This document shows positions 25,364 through 33,166 of a DNA stretch of 64,000 nucleotides, piece by piece. Both the position numbers and the translations under genes were made by a program. How positions within the stretch are numbered: the stretch's first letter is position 1; every line of letters starts with the position of its first letter. This DNA comes from Chryseobacterium taiwanense (GTDB lineage Bacteria > Bacteroidota > Bacteroidia > Flavobacteriales > Weeksellaceae), in NCBI RefSeq assembly GCF_000813825.1, contig NZ_JWTA01000001.1:1-64000 (forward strand). Reading direction: 5' to 3'. The notes beneath the pieces are model-generated. The model saw only the letters and a list, made by a program, of their open reading frames with translations. It was not told the DNA's origin and ran no database searches.

Positions 25364-25783
25364 ATGGAAAGAAGAAAATTTTTATTCCGGTCGGTTCAGG
25401 CTTTTGCGCTGTTGCTGATTTCAGGAAATATGTTTGCGTCTGCTTTACCTATGTTTAACCCTATAAAAAAGAAAAAGGTGTACTTCCATTATTTGTTGTT
25501 CTGGCTTAGGAAAGATCTGTCCGAAGCTGAGGTGAAAGAATTTGAAAACTTTTTTGAAGGCTTGAAAAAACTGCCTTATCAAAAAAATCTACGGTACGGA
25601 AAACCTGCCAATTCGAGTCCAAGAGCAGTTCTTGATAATACCTTCACATATAATGCTTCTATGGAATTCGACAGTCTGGAAGAACTGGAAGCGTACGGTC
25701 AGCTTCCTGAGCATTTAGCCTTAGTTCAGAAATACAAACCGTTTTTTGAGAAAATGATGGTGCATGATACAGTTTACAATTAA
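25364..25783 (+). CDS. Dabb-domain (stress-responsive A/B barrel) exported protein
   Basis: 139 residues. A Tat-like signal peptide (ERRKFLFRSVQAFALLLISG) with a twin Arg, then a dimeric alpha-beta-barrel (Dabb) domain: VYFHYLLFWLRKDLSEAEV, LRYGKPANSSP, ASMEFDSLEELEAYGQLPEH, VQKYKPFFEKMMVHDTVYN. The conserved His in the first strand and the HxLA region are those of the family. Dabb proteins are mostly of unknown function. Here it is the second gene of a porin-led, two-component-controlled operon and is apparently folded before export if Tat is used. Its partner role with the following cupin is unknown. Confidence 0.8.
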   Translation: MERRKFLFRSVQAFALLLISGNMFASALPMFNPIKKKKVYFHYLLFWLRKDLSEAEVKEFENFFEGLKKLPYQKNLRYGKPANSSPRAVLDNTFTYNASMEFDSLEELEAYGQLPEHLALVQKYKPFFEKMMVHDTVYN

Positions 25784-25805
25784 AAAATAAAGAATTAAAT
25801 TTATA

Positions 25806-26279
25806 ATGAAAAATTTCGTTAAAGGCATTTGCCTTGTTTTAGCATTAAGCAGTGTTGGATTTATGAACGGTCAGGACAAAGATCATAAAAAAGTAAGCGT
25901 AAAAGCAGAAGAAACCACAGAGTTTATTCCTGCAATAAGGTTAATCAATAAACCGGATGGTTCATGCGCCTTTGAAAAAGGAAGAATTCCTACCCTGAAA
26001 CACATGAATACGACGACTTTTTGGATGAGCAATAAAACCGAAGAATGGGAAAAGAATGCACATCCAGCTCCAAGAAGACAATATGTGATTACCATAAAAG
26101 GGAATATCCGATTTAAAGTGACCGACGGATCTACATTTTTGATCAAGCCGGGAACTGTTTTGCTTGCTGAAGATCTGAAAGGAAAAGGACACAGCTGGGA
26201 TATGGTAAAAAGCAAAGAATGGGAAAGATTATACATCCCGATTGCTGAAGATGCCGATGATTTGTTTATTGCAGATTAA
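25806..26279 (+). CDS. secreted cupin-like protein
   Basis: 157 residues with a signal peptide (KNFVKGICLVLALSSVGFMNGQ). The mature part has a cupin barrel appearance: APRRQYVITIKGNIRFKVTD, DGSTFLIKPGTVLLAEDLKG with GKGHSWDM supplying a His, consistent with motif 1/2 of cupins, though the first-motif His pair is replaced by HPAPRRQ. This family is often labelled cupin or protein of unknown function in Bacteroidota. It is the last gene of the porin-Dabb-cupin operon, followed by a strong terminator. A small-molecule binding or isomerase role in the periplasm is possible but not shown. Confidence 0.7.
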   Translation: MKNFVKGICLVLALSSVGFMNGQDKDHKKVSVKAEETTEFIPAIRLINKPDGSCAFEKGRIPTLKHMNTTTFWMSNKTEEWEKNAHPAPRRQYVITIKGNIRFKVTDGSTFLIKPGTVLLAEDLKGKGHSWDMVKSKEWERLYIPIAEDADDLFIAD

Positions 26280-26327
26280 GATTTTATCATAATACTTTAA
26301 TGTTTTATATACTTCGTACAATGGAAA

Positions 26328-26351
26328 AAGCAGTCTATATTTAGACTGCTT
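26328..26351. terminator. bidirectional terminator between cupin gene and TlpA-like gene
   Basis: AAGCAGTCTA (26328-26337) and TAGACTGCTT (26342-26351) form a perfect 10-bp stem with loop TATT; T-run on the + strand and A-run before the stem serve both converging genes. Confidence 0.9.
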
Positions 26352-26366
26352 TTTTATGTTAAAAAG

Positions 26367-27479
26367 TTACTGCAAATATTCTTTAATGATATTTCTGGCT
26401 TCTTCAATATTGTTTCTGATTCTTGCAATTATTTTCCCGTTTTCGTCAATGATTAAATGAAGAGGATATCCTGTTGCATTTAGCTTCTTTTGGAAGTCTT
26501 TATTGACATCAAAGAAATTGATCCAATCGGCATTGTTTTTCTTTAAAATAGATGTAGCCAACTCCATTCTATTGGGAGCGCGTTCATCCGTAATGGTTAT
26601 GAAGTTTACGTTTTTATCTTTGTAATCATTGTACAGATTTACGATTTCAGGCATGCCTTTTATGCAGGGAGCACAAGTGGTAGACCAATAATCGATAAAA
26701 GTTAATTTATGTTTCTTAAAATATTCAGAAGTCAGTTTATTCTGTTTATCAAAATAAATATCAGGAATTTTTTGTCCGATAGATGTAGACTGTTCCGCCT
26801 TTAAATGAGATTCAACACCTTTGTACAATTTGTTTTGTTTGAACTTTGCTGAAAATAAATTCATGTTTTTCAAATACCCCGAATGGTAATTGTACATTGT
26901 ATAATCATTTACAATTTCCCACAACGCAACATACGAATTTGGATTTTGCTTGATGTATTCTGCAAGAAATTCCTGCTTTTTGTCCAGACTTATTAAGCTG
27001 TCTTGCTGGTAGGGATGGTTTGATTTTACATAAAATTTTTCCAGTGCTTTCTGCAAAACTTTATATTCCTTATTGGTGGGTGTATCTATATTGAGATCTA
27101 AAAAATTGATGTCTTTTGGTAAATCAATTTTAGATTTTCCTTTTTCCAGAAAAAATATTTTAGTTCCGGAAACCGATTTATTCTTTTTATCCAGATAGAC
27201 AAAAGCAACCGGTTGAGGATATTCTATAAACCCGTTGATACGGTTTTCTTTTTGAACTTTTATAAAATACAGCGAATGATCCGAACCAAATTTTGAAATA
27301 TTTTTATTCGGTTGTACATCGAATGTGTAAAGATCTCCAAACCCTTTTCTCGTCATGGGAGCTCCCAAAATAAGGCTGTCATTAATATAAGAATCAGAAG
27401 TAAGCTCAATCTCAAAATTGTTTTGAGAATAAATGAAATTTGAAATGAAAATTAATAAAACATAGTGGAGTTTCTTCAT
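26367..27479 (-). CDS. TlpA-like thioredoxin-fold protein, exported
   Basis: 370 residues from ATG 27479, which begins a signal peptide (KKLHYVLLIFISNFIYSQ); a longer frame would add a non-signal stretch. The C-terminal ~140 residues are a thioredoxin-like domain with the active site WSTTCAPCIKGMPE (Cys-x-x-Cys) and YPLHLIIDENGKIIARI with the cis-Pro. The N-terminal half is a beta-rich DUF4369-like region seen in many Bacteroidota periplasmic TlpA proteins. It probably reduces or isomerises disulfides in the periplasm; the partner is unknown. Confidence 0.85.
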   Translation of the reverse strand: MKKLHYVLLIFISNFIYSQNNFEIELTSDSYINDSLILGAPMTRKGFGDLYTFDVQPNKNISKFGSDHSLYFIKVQKENRINGFIEYPQPVAFVYLDKKNKSVSGTKIFFLEKGKSKIDLPKDINFLDLNIDTPTNKEYKVLQKALEKFYVKSNHPYQQDSLISLDKKQEFLAEYIKQNPNSYVALWEIVNDYTMYNYHSGYLKNMNLFSAKFKQNKLYKGVESHLKAEQSTSIGQKIPDIYFDKQNKLTSEYFKKHKLTFIDYWSTTCAPCIKGMPEIVNLYNDYKDKNVNFITITDERAPNRMELATSILKKNNADWINFFDVNKDFQKKLNATGYPLHLIIDENGKIIARIRNNIEEARNIIKEYLQ

Positions 27480-27728
27480 AAAAATAAATTGTGGTGTGTA
27501 TGCGAACTTACAAAAAACTTTAAGACATAAAAAATCCCTGTGCTTCAAAACACAAGGATTGTAATTATCTTCATTAAAATCTTCCAATATTTTGTTATTC
27601 TGACGAAGGAAGAATCTATTAAAATTTTAAATATTAATGATATAATTTTTTCTCTCGAAGATCAAACAAATTTAGCCGATGTATTGCAAAAAAATCTGCG
27701 TCATCTGCTAAATCTGCGAGAGATTTAT

Positions 27729-28970
27729 TTAAGAAAATTTCTTAAAAATCAAAGTCGCATTATGCCCTCCGAATCCAAAAGCATTACTCAACGCATAATT
27801 GATGTCTTTTTCCTTAGCTTCTCCAAAAACAATATTAATGTCTTTCGGAATATTTTCATCAATCGTGTGAAGATTGATCGTTGGTGGGATAATTCCGTTT
27901 TCAATTGCTTTAATCGAAAGAATAGCCTCCGCTGCTCCGGCTGCTCCTAATAAGTGACCTGTCATCGATTTTGTTGCACTGATGTCAAGATTTTTACTTC
28001 CTTTAAATAATTTATTAATACCATTCAGTTCAACCAGGTCTCCAAGTGGGGTAGATGTTGCGTGAGGATTAATATAATCAATATCTTCTGTGTTGATTCC
28101 TGCTTCTTTTAAAGCCAATTGCATAGCTTTTATTGCTCCAACTCCATCAGGATGAGGTGCTGTCATGTGATATGCATCTGCTGTCATTGCTGCTCCAACC
28201 AATTCTGCGTAGATTTTTGCCCCTCTTGCTTTTGCGTGTTCGTATTCTTCCAAAATCAATGCTCCTGCACCTTCTCCCATTACGAAACCGTCTCTGTCAG
28301 CATCGTAAGGACGGCTTGCCGTTGCAAAATCTTCATTTCTTGTAGACATTGCTTTCATAATTGAGAAGCCTCCAACCGAAGCCGGAGAAATAGCTGCTTC
28401 CGAACCTCCGCTCACGATAACTTTAGCTTTTCCTAAACGGATATAATTGAAAGCATCCATCAATGCTGTATTTCCTGTAGCACAAGCTGAAATCGTAGTA
28501 TAATTGATTCCCTGAAGCCCGAATTTCATAGAAATCATTCCCGAAGCCATATTCGCAATGAATTTAGGAACGAAAAACGGATTGAATCTCGGTGTTCCGT
28601 CTCCGGCTGCGAAATTCATCACTTCACTTTCGAAGGTCCACATTCCGCCTTGCCCTGTTCCCCAGATTACTCCGGTGTCGAACGGATCCATATTTTCCAG
28701 TTCAAGTCCGGAATCTTTCAATGCTTCTGCTGTAGAATACATTGCATATTGTGAGAAGAGATCACTTCTTTTGATTTCGTTGTGTGTCAGATGAACTTTT
28801 GGGTCAAAACTTTTAACCTCACAAGCGAAATGTACTTTAAATTTTTCCGTATCGAAGTGTGTAATTGTATTTGCTCCACTCACTCCGTTGATGCTGTTTT
28901 GCCAGAATTCTTCGACATTATTTCCCAATGGCGTCACTGCGCCAAGACCTGTAATGACAACTCTTTTCAT
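27729..28970 (-). CDS. fabF: beta-ketoacyl-ACP synthase II (FabF)
   Basis: 413 residues from ATG 28970, 1 nt after the thioesterase stop codon. It condenses malonyl-ACP with acyl-ACP. The thiolase-fold catalytic residues are visible: Cys in TISACATGNTAL, His in NPHATSTPLGD and His in KSMTGHLLGAAGA. Sequence and length are those of FabF rather than FabB. It ends the operon tetR-thiolase-thioesterase-fabF, unlike the usual fabF next to acpP, so it is either a second KAS or fatty acid synthesis is tied here to degradation control. No terminator was found in the 249 nt downstream; that gap holds remnants of dispersed repeats. Confidence 0.93.
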   Translation of the reverse strand: MKRVVITGLGAVTPLGNNVEEFWQNSINGVSGANTITHFDTEKFKVHFACEVKSFDPKVHLTHNEIKRSDLFSQYAMYSTAEALKDSGLELENMDPFDTGVIWGTGQGGMWTFESEVMNFAAGDGTPRFNPFFVPKFIANMASGMISMKFGLQGINYTTISACATGNTALMDAFNYIRLGKAKVIVSGGSEAAISPASVGGFSIMKAMSTRNEDFATASRPYDADRDGFVMGEGAGALILEEYEHAKARGAKIYAELVGAAMTADAYHMTAPHPDGVGAIKAMQLALKEAGINTEDIDYINPHATSTPLGDLVELNGINKLFKGSKNLDISATKSMTGHLLGAAGAAEAILSIKAIENGIIPPTINLHTIDENIPKDINIVFGEAKEKDINYALSNAFGFGGHNATLIFKKFS

Positions 28971-28971
28971 A

Positions 28972-29397
28972 TTAGTTATTAATTTTGAATAAATTAGAGG
29001 TTCCTCTTGCAATTAATCTTGATTTGTCTGCGTTCCATATTTCACATTCTGCATTGACGAATTGCTTCCCTCTTTTTATAATTTTTGTTTCCGCTACAAT
29101 ATTATCATTTTCTTTTGCAGTTGAAAAATAATCGATGCTGTTATTTATCGTTACTATAAAGGTTTTTTCATTTAAAGAAAACATTGTTGCTCCAATGACG
29201 TCATCAAAAATTGCTGCGGTAACTCCTCCGTGAAGATTTCCCATTGGGTTCAGCCACTCTGGTCTTACGGTATATTGAAATTCAAGATGTCCTTCTTCCA
29301 CCGAAATAACAATCGGGTTGAGCCATTTCATAAAGGGAGAAGGTGATGCTGTGAATTCTTTTCCAATGAATTGTCTTAATTGTGCTAATCTATCCAT
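28972..29397 (-). CDS. PaaI-family hotdog thioesterase
   Basis: 141 residues from ATG 29397, which lies 11 nt after the thiolase stop. The hotdog fold signature is NLHGGVTAAIFDDVIGATMF, with NSIDYFSTAKENDNIVAETKI and RGKQFVNAECEIWNADKSRLI as following strands. It belongs to the acyl-CoA thioesterase group including PaaI and YbgC-like enzymes. Between a thiolase and a KAS in one operon it likely cleaves CoA or ACP thioesters formed in the pathway; the acyl chain is not predictable. Confidence 0.88.
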   Translation of the reverse strand: MDRLAQLRQFIGKEFTASPSPFMKWLNPIVISVEEGHLEFQYTVRPEWLNPMGNLHGGVTAAIFDDVIGATMFSLNEKTFIVTINNSIDYFSTAKENDNIVAETKIIKRGKQFVNAECEIWNADKSRLIARGTSNLFKINN

Positions 29398-29408
29398 ACG
29401 TTCAATTT

Positions 29409-30677
29409 TTATTTTTCTAAAATCATCGTTACCCCTTGTCCACGAGCGGCACAAATAGAGATAAATCCTTTTCCGCTTCCTTTTTCATGTAAAATTTTCG
29501 CTAAAGTTCCGATGATTCTTCCTCCCGTTGCAGCGAAAGGGTGAGCTACGGCTAAACTTCCGCCTTTTACATTTAATTTAGTTCTGTCGATTTTTCCCAA
29601 TGCTTTTTCCAGTCCGAATTTTCTTGCCAGATCATCATTTTCCCAGATTTTTAAGGTGGCTAAAACCTGTGCTGCAAAAGCTTCGTGAATTTCATAGTAA
29701 TCGAAATCTTCCAGATTCATTCCTGCTTTTTTCAGCATTCTTTCGGCTGCAAAAACAGGAGCAAGAAGCAAGTTTTGTTGATTTTCAACATATTCAATTC
29801 CTGCAATTTCTGAAAAAGTGATATAAGCTAAAATCGGTAAATTATTTGCTTTTGCCCATTCTTCACTTGCCAGTAAAACAGCAGAAGCTCCATCGGTAAA
29901 TGGTGTTGAATTTCCTGCCGTTAAAGTTCCGTTTTGTTTATCAAAAGCAGGTTTTAGTGTTGCTAACTTCTCTAAACTTGTATCTCTGCGAAGATTATTG
30001 TCTTTATCTAAACCATAAGCCGGAGTAATCATATCATTGAAAAATCCTTCATCATATGCTTTTGCCATATTTTGATGACTTTTAAAAGCCAATTCGTCCT
30101 GATCTTCACGGGAAATTTCATAATATTTAGCGGTAATTTCTGTGTGACCTCCCATTACCAAACCTGTTTTCGGTTCCTGCCCTTTGTAAGGAATCGGCAT
30201 CCAATCTTTTAATTTTGGACTCAATAATTGCTTGATTTTTCCAAAGACAGATTTTTCTTTATTGGCTTTTAACAAAGCTTTTCTTAATCTCGGTGAAGAT
30301 TCAAAAGGAATGTTGCTCATTGCTTCAACACCACATGCAATTCCGCTTTCAATTTGACCTAAAGCAATTTTATTTCCGATATAAACGGCTGCTTCAATCC
30401 CTGTATCACAAGCCTGTTGTAAATCACAAGCGGGAGTTGCAGGATCGAGAGAAGTATTCATTACGGTTTCACGGATGAGATTACTTTCAGAAATATGCTT
30501 GATTGTCGCACCTCCGGCAACTTCACCAAGAAGCTTTCCTTTGAGGTTGTAGCGGTCGATCAAACCATTTAATGCAGGAAGCAATAAATCCTGATTTCCT
30601 TTGTCTGTATAAGCTGTATTCATTCTGGCGAACGGAATTCTGTTGTATCCTACAATTGCCACTTTTTTTGTTTCCAT
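29409..30677 (-). CDS. fadI: FadI-like acetyl-CoA acyltransferase (thiolase)
   Basis: 422 residues, the length and pattern of FadI: NRIPFARMNTA, DLQQACDTGIEA with the nucleophilic Cys, KLKDWMPIP, EIHEAFAAQVLA with the first catalytic His, LNVKGGSLAVAHPFAATGGR with the GHP-type His, and SICAARGQG with the second Cys. It cleaves 3-ketoacyl-CoA in beta-oxidation or condenses acetyl-CoA. A FadJ/FadB-like hydratase-dehydrogenase is not next to it. It is the second gene of the TetR-led operon, 10 nt after tetR, so its expression is probably controlled by an acyl-CoA-responsive repressor. Confidence 0.92.
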   Translation of the reverse strand: METKKVAIVGYNRIPFARMNTAYTDKGNQDLLLPALNGLIDRYNLKGKLLGEVAGGATIKHISESNLIRETVMNTSLDPATPACDLQQACDTGIEAAVYIGNKIALGQIESGIACGVEAMSNIPFESSPRLRKALLKANKEKSVFGKIKQLLSPKLKDWMPIPYKGQEPKTGLVMGGHTEITAKYYEISREDQDELAFKSHQNMAKAYDEGFFNDMITPAYGLDKDNNLRRDTSLEKLATLKPAFDKQNGTLTAGNSTPFTDGASAVLLASEEWAKANNLPILAYITFSEIAGIEYVENQQNLLLAPVFAAERMLKKAGMNLEDFDYYEIHEAFAAQVLATLKIWENDDLARKFGLEKALGKIDRTKLNVKGGSLAVAHPFAATGGRIIGTLAKILHEKGSGKGFISICAARGQGVTMILEK

Positions 30678-30687
30678 ATCGTGAAGT

Positions 30688-31293
30688 TTATGAGGGAAGT
30701 ATGTTTAATTCATTGTCAATCATTTTGGTGATCCTTTCTAAAGCAAGGTTTAAAAATTTTTCATCTCCCGTTGTTTTGGATAGTAAAATTCCTCCTTCGA
30801 GAAGCATGATGAAAATAGAAGCATATTCTTCTGCATTAGCTTTTTCATTTAAATCTCCATTTTTCTGACCTTGAATAATAACCGATGAAATTTTTCCTGC
30901 CCAGTCTTCAAATGATTTTTTAACCTGATTTTTAAGCCCCGGAAAAATATCGTCGGATTCTGTTGCGGCGTTCATCAACGGACAACCTCCATTTGAAAAT
31001 ACCGAACGCCAGTTTTTTCTGTAAAAGTCCACAAAAGCATGAAGTTTATCCATTGTCGTAGGAAATTCATCTCCAAAAGATCGTGACATACTTTTGCTCA
31101 ATAGACCAGAGTTGTATTTGTAAACTTCAATGGCCAGTTCATCTTTGTTCGCAAAATTTCCATAAATGCTTCCTTTCGTCAGATGGGTTGCCTGTGCAAT
31201 GTCTGATAAAGTCGTTGATAGATAACCTTTGGTATTAAACAAAGATGCCGTTTTCTCGATAATGAACTGTTTTGTCTTTTCCGCTTTTGACAT
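30688..31293 (-). CDS. TetR/AcrR family transcriptional regulator
   Basis: 201 residues from ATG 31293. The N-terminal helix-turn-helix reads SLFNTKGYLSTTLSDIAQAT and LTKGSIYGNFANKDELAIEVY, the classic TetR pattern; the remainder is the helical ligand domain with GGCPLMNAATE. A perfect 22-bp palindrome centred on CCGATCGG lies 31-52 nt upstream over the promoter, so autoregulation of the whole four-gene operon is likely. Given the operon (thiolase, thioesterase, KAS) the ligand is probably an acyl-CoA or related fatty acid signal; this is inference from context. Confidence 0.92.
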   Translation of the reverse strand: MSKAEKTKQFIIEKTASLFNTKGYLSTTLSDIAQATHLTKGSIYGNFANKDELAIEVYKYNSGLLSKSMSRSFGDEFPTTMDKLHAFVDFYRKNWRSVFSNGGCPLMNAATESDDIFPGLKNQVKKSFEDWAGKISSVIIQGQKNGDLNEKANAEEYASIFIMLLEGGILLSKTTGDEKFLNLALERITKMIDNELNILPS

Positions 31294-31311
31294 TTTCAAT
31301 TGATTATGATA

Positions 31312-31345
31312 CAAATATACAACAAATATACCGATCGGTATATTT
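31312..31345 (-). promoter_or_regulatory. TetR operator (22-bp perfect palindrome) and -7 boxes
   Basis: The palindrome AAATATACCGA-TCGGTATATTT occupies 31324-31345. Two TATATTTG boxes on the - strand (31319-31312 and 31330-31323) match TAnnTTTG; the operator covers or adjoins both, so a bound repressor would block RNA polymerase. The palindrome is the kind bound by TetR-family dimers. Confidence 0.8.
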
Positions 31346-31450
31346 TATTTTACAATTAAGAATGATGGTTTTGATCTATTGAATTGAAGCATTGAGATTT
31401 TATTGAAGAAGTGAAGGTTTATTAAGGTGGATCTTTGATTTTTTTTAATT

Positions 31451-31503
31451 TTGGCTAAAGCCAATTGAATGGGCTTAAATTGAAAAACGGGCTAAAGCCC
31501 GTT
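31451..31503. repeat. GGCTAAAGCC palindromes (REP-like)
   Basis: Two nested palindromes with the same core: TTGGCTAAAGCCAA (31451-31464) and AACGGGCTAAAGCCCGTT (31486-31503). A degenerate relative (GGGCTTTAGC) occurs near 40110. The 354-nt gap between tetR and osmC holds these, the repeat at 31551-31627 and the tetR operator, and no gene. Confidence 0.65.
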
Positions 31504-31550
31504 CCTATTGATGTTTAAATTTAAACTTTCTATTTTTTCTATACGTTTAG

Positions 31551-31627
31551 TTTGTCATTCCGTAGGAATCAGAGCAAAGATTTATAATTATATCTCTAAT
31601 AATTCGCTGAGATTCCTACGGAATGAA
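31551..31627. repeat. dispersed palindromic repeat, copy 2 (intact)
   Basis: TTTGTCATTCCGTAGGAATC opens and GATTCCTACGGAATGA closes a 77-nt unit, with outer arms perfectly complementary over 16 bp. It matches the unit at 17149-17229 in outer arms and, inverted, in the core. Confidence 0.75.
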
Positions 31628-31647
31628 AAACTTTGTGCTTTAAATTC

Positions 31648-32067
31648 TTAGTTTGCCAAAGTAGCTTCCAAAGTAATTTCAAAGTTGAAAGCTGCACTTA
31701 CAGGGCATCCTTCTTCAGCGATTTTCGCATACTTTTGAAATTCTTCTTCTGAAATTCCCGGTACTTTAGCCGTTAATGTCAATTCGGATTTTGTGATTTT
31801 TCCGATGTTTGGGTCTAAAGTGATCACAGATTTTGTCGTCAGTTCTTCAGGAGTGTAGCCTGCCTGAGAAAGTTCTGCGCTCAATTTCATGGTGAAACAT
31901 CCTGCGTGAGCTGCTGCCAATAATTCTTCAGGATTTGTTCCCACTCCATCTGCAAAACGGCTGTTGAAAGAATATTGAGTTTGGTTTAATGTTGTACTTT
32001 GAGTAGTGATGTGTCCGTTTCCTTCTTTGATGTTACCGTTCCATACGGCTGTTGCGTTACGTTTCAT
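31648..32067 (-). CDS. OsmC-family peroxiredoxin
   Basis: 139 residues, one OsmC domain. Two conserved Cys are present: AHAGCFTMKL and EEGCPVSAAF, plus the Arg/Glu-containing NSRFADGVGTNPEELLAAA. OsmC/Ohr proteins reduce organic hydroperoxides using these two Cys. The protein is cytoplasmic. A TACCTTTG -7 box on the - strand (32120-32113) lies 45 nt before the start. The AraC gene just upstream is transcribed the same way but is separated by 89 nt. Confidence 0.92.
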   Translation of the reverse strand: MKRNATAVWNGNIKEGNGHITTQSTTLNQTQYSFNSRFADGVGTNPEELLAAAHAGCFTMKLSAELSQAGYTPEELTTKSVITLDPNIGKITKSELTLTAKVPGISEEEFQKYAKIAEEGCPVSAAFNFEITLEATLAN

Positions 32068-32112
32068 AATAATTGTTTTTTGTTTTTAAATATTAATTGA
32101 TTTTTGATGTTA

Positions 32113-32120
32113 CAAAGGTA
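32113..32120 (-). promoter_or_regulatory. -7 box (TACCTTTG) of the osmC gene
   Basis: TACCTTTG on the - strand fits TAnnTTTG and lies 45 nt upstream of the OsmC start. Confidence 0.45.
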
Positions 32121-32156
32121 TAGCAGATGTTGTTTCGGATAAATAGATAAATAGAC

Positions 32157-33023
32157 CTAAATATTGTACTTTTTTCCCGAAGTGTAATTTTTTTTGAAAT
32201 TTGTCGGTGTACTTCCAATTTTATTAGTGAAAAGCCGGTTGAAATACGCCGGATCTTCATAGCCTAAATCATAAGCGATTTCTTTCACGGGTTTATCAGT
32301 ATAAAATAAAAGTCTTTTGGCTTCCAGTAAAATCCTGTTAATGATAAACTGGTTGGGAGATTCAAGGTTTAAACTCTTAAATTTATGCGTTAATGTTTTC
32401 GGAGCGATGTGAAGTAGGTCTGCATAATCTGCCACATTATGTTTTTCTCTGAAATGAATTTCCAGATGTCGGCTGAAATCACGGAAGATATCGAGTTCAT
32501 TGATAGGAATTTTTACTTCGTCGTTATCCAGATTTTGCTTTTTCCATTTTCTTGTTGCTCGAATGATGATTTGTTTTACATAAGTTCGGATCATTTCCTC
32601 CGCGGAAGAATCTTTCCATTCCAGTTCCTCTTTAATACTTTGGAATAAATTTTTGATGATGAAATTTTCATTTTCATCAAGTTCTACGAAAGGGATTTCA
32701 AAAACATTGTGAAAGAGAAGTCCATCACAGGCTACTTCTTTATCATGAATCTGGATGCAGTAAAAATCACGGTTGTAATATAAAAGATGCGATTCGTTTA
32801 TGCCTTTTCCAACATTCAAATGTTGGTTGGTTAAAAAGAATAAAGCCGGATTTTCTGTTGTATACTGCTTAAAATCTACTGTCAATTCGTAACCTTCCGG
32901 AACATAGAAAACTTTGATTTCAGATTTGTAATTGGAATCTTTGAGCGTTTGCAGATTCTTTTCAGAAAAAGTTTCGAAGCCCAATTTCTTGTAATTATCT
33001 TCAAAGATAAGTGTCTGTGACAT
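32157..33023 (-). CDS. AraC-family transcriptional regulator
   Basis: 288 residues. The C-terminal AraC DNA-binding domain has two helix-turn-helices: NVADYADLLHIAPKTLTHKF and KPVKEIAYDLGYEDPAYFNR, ending LFTNKIGSTPTNFKK. The N-terminal ~180 residues are a cupin-like ligand or dimerisation region (SEIKVFYVPEGYELTVDF). It may regulate the osmC gene downstream (stop 89 nt from its start) or the metal receptor upstream; no operator was recognised. Transcription from the receptor is stopped before it by the terminator at 33051-33093. Confidence 0.9.
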   Translation of the reverse strand: MSQTLIFEDNYKKLGFETFSEKNLQTLKDSNYKSEIKVFYVPEGYELTVDFKQYTTENPALFFLTNQHLNVGKGINESHLLYYNRDFYCIQIHDKEVACDGLLFHNVFEIPFVELDENENFIIKNLFQSIKEELEWKDSSAEEMIRTYVKQIIIRATRKWKKQNLDNDEVKIPINELDIFRDFSRHLEIHFREKHNVADYADLLHIAPKTLTHKFKSLNLESPNQFIINRILLEAKRLLFYTDKPVKEIAYDLGYEDPAYFNRLFTNKIGSTPTNFKKNYTSGKKYNI

Positions 33024-33050
33024 AGATTTTCTTTAAGATAAAGGTACAAA

Positions 33051-33093
33051 AAAGCATGGCTTCTTAATTATTAAATTATTGAAACCATGCCTT
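33051..33093 (-). terminator. terminator of the metal receptor operon
   Basis: AAAGCATGG (33051-33059) pairs with CCATGCCTTT (33085-33094), with the AT-rich loop; on the - strand the hairpin is followed by TTTTTTGT. It lies ~75 nt after the receptor stop codon. Confidence 0.75.
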
Positions 33094-33166
33094 TTTTTAA
33101 TTTGAAAATTTGAGAATGAAATAATTTGAAAATAACTCAAACATAACGACTCTCAAACGCTGGAAC

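Noticed and set aside
27540..27950. Coding frame overlapping the start of the TlpA region and the end of fabF
   Set aside because: It lies mostly opposite fabF and in a repeat-rich gap and resembles no protein.
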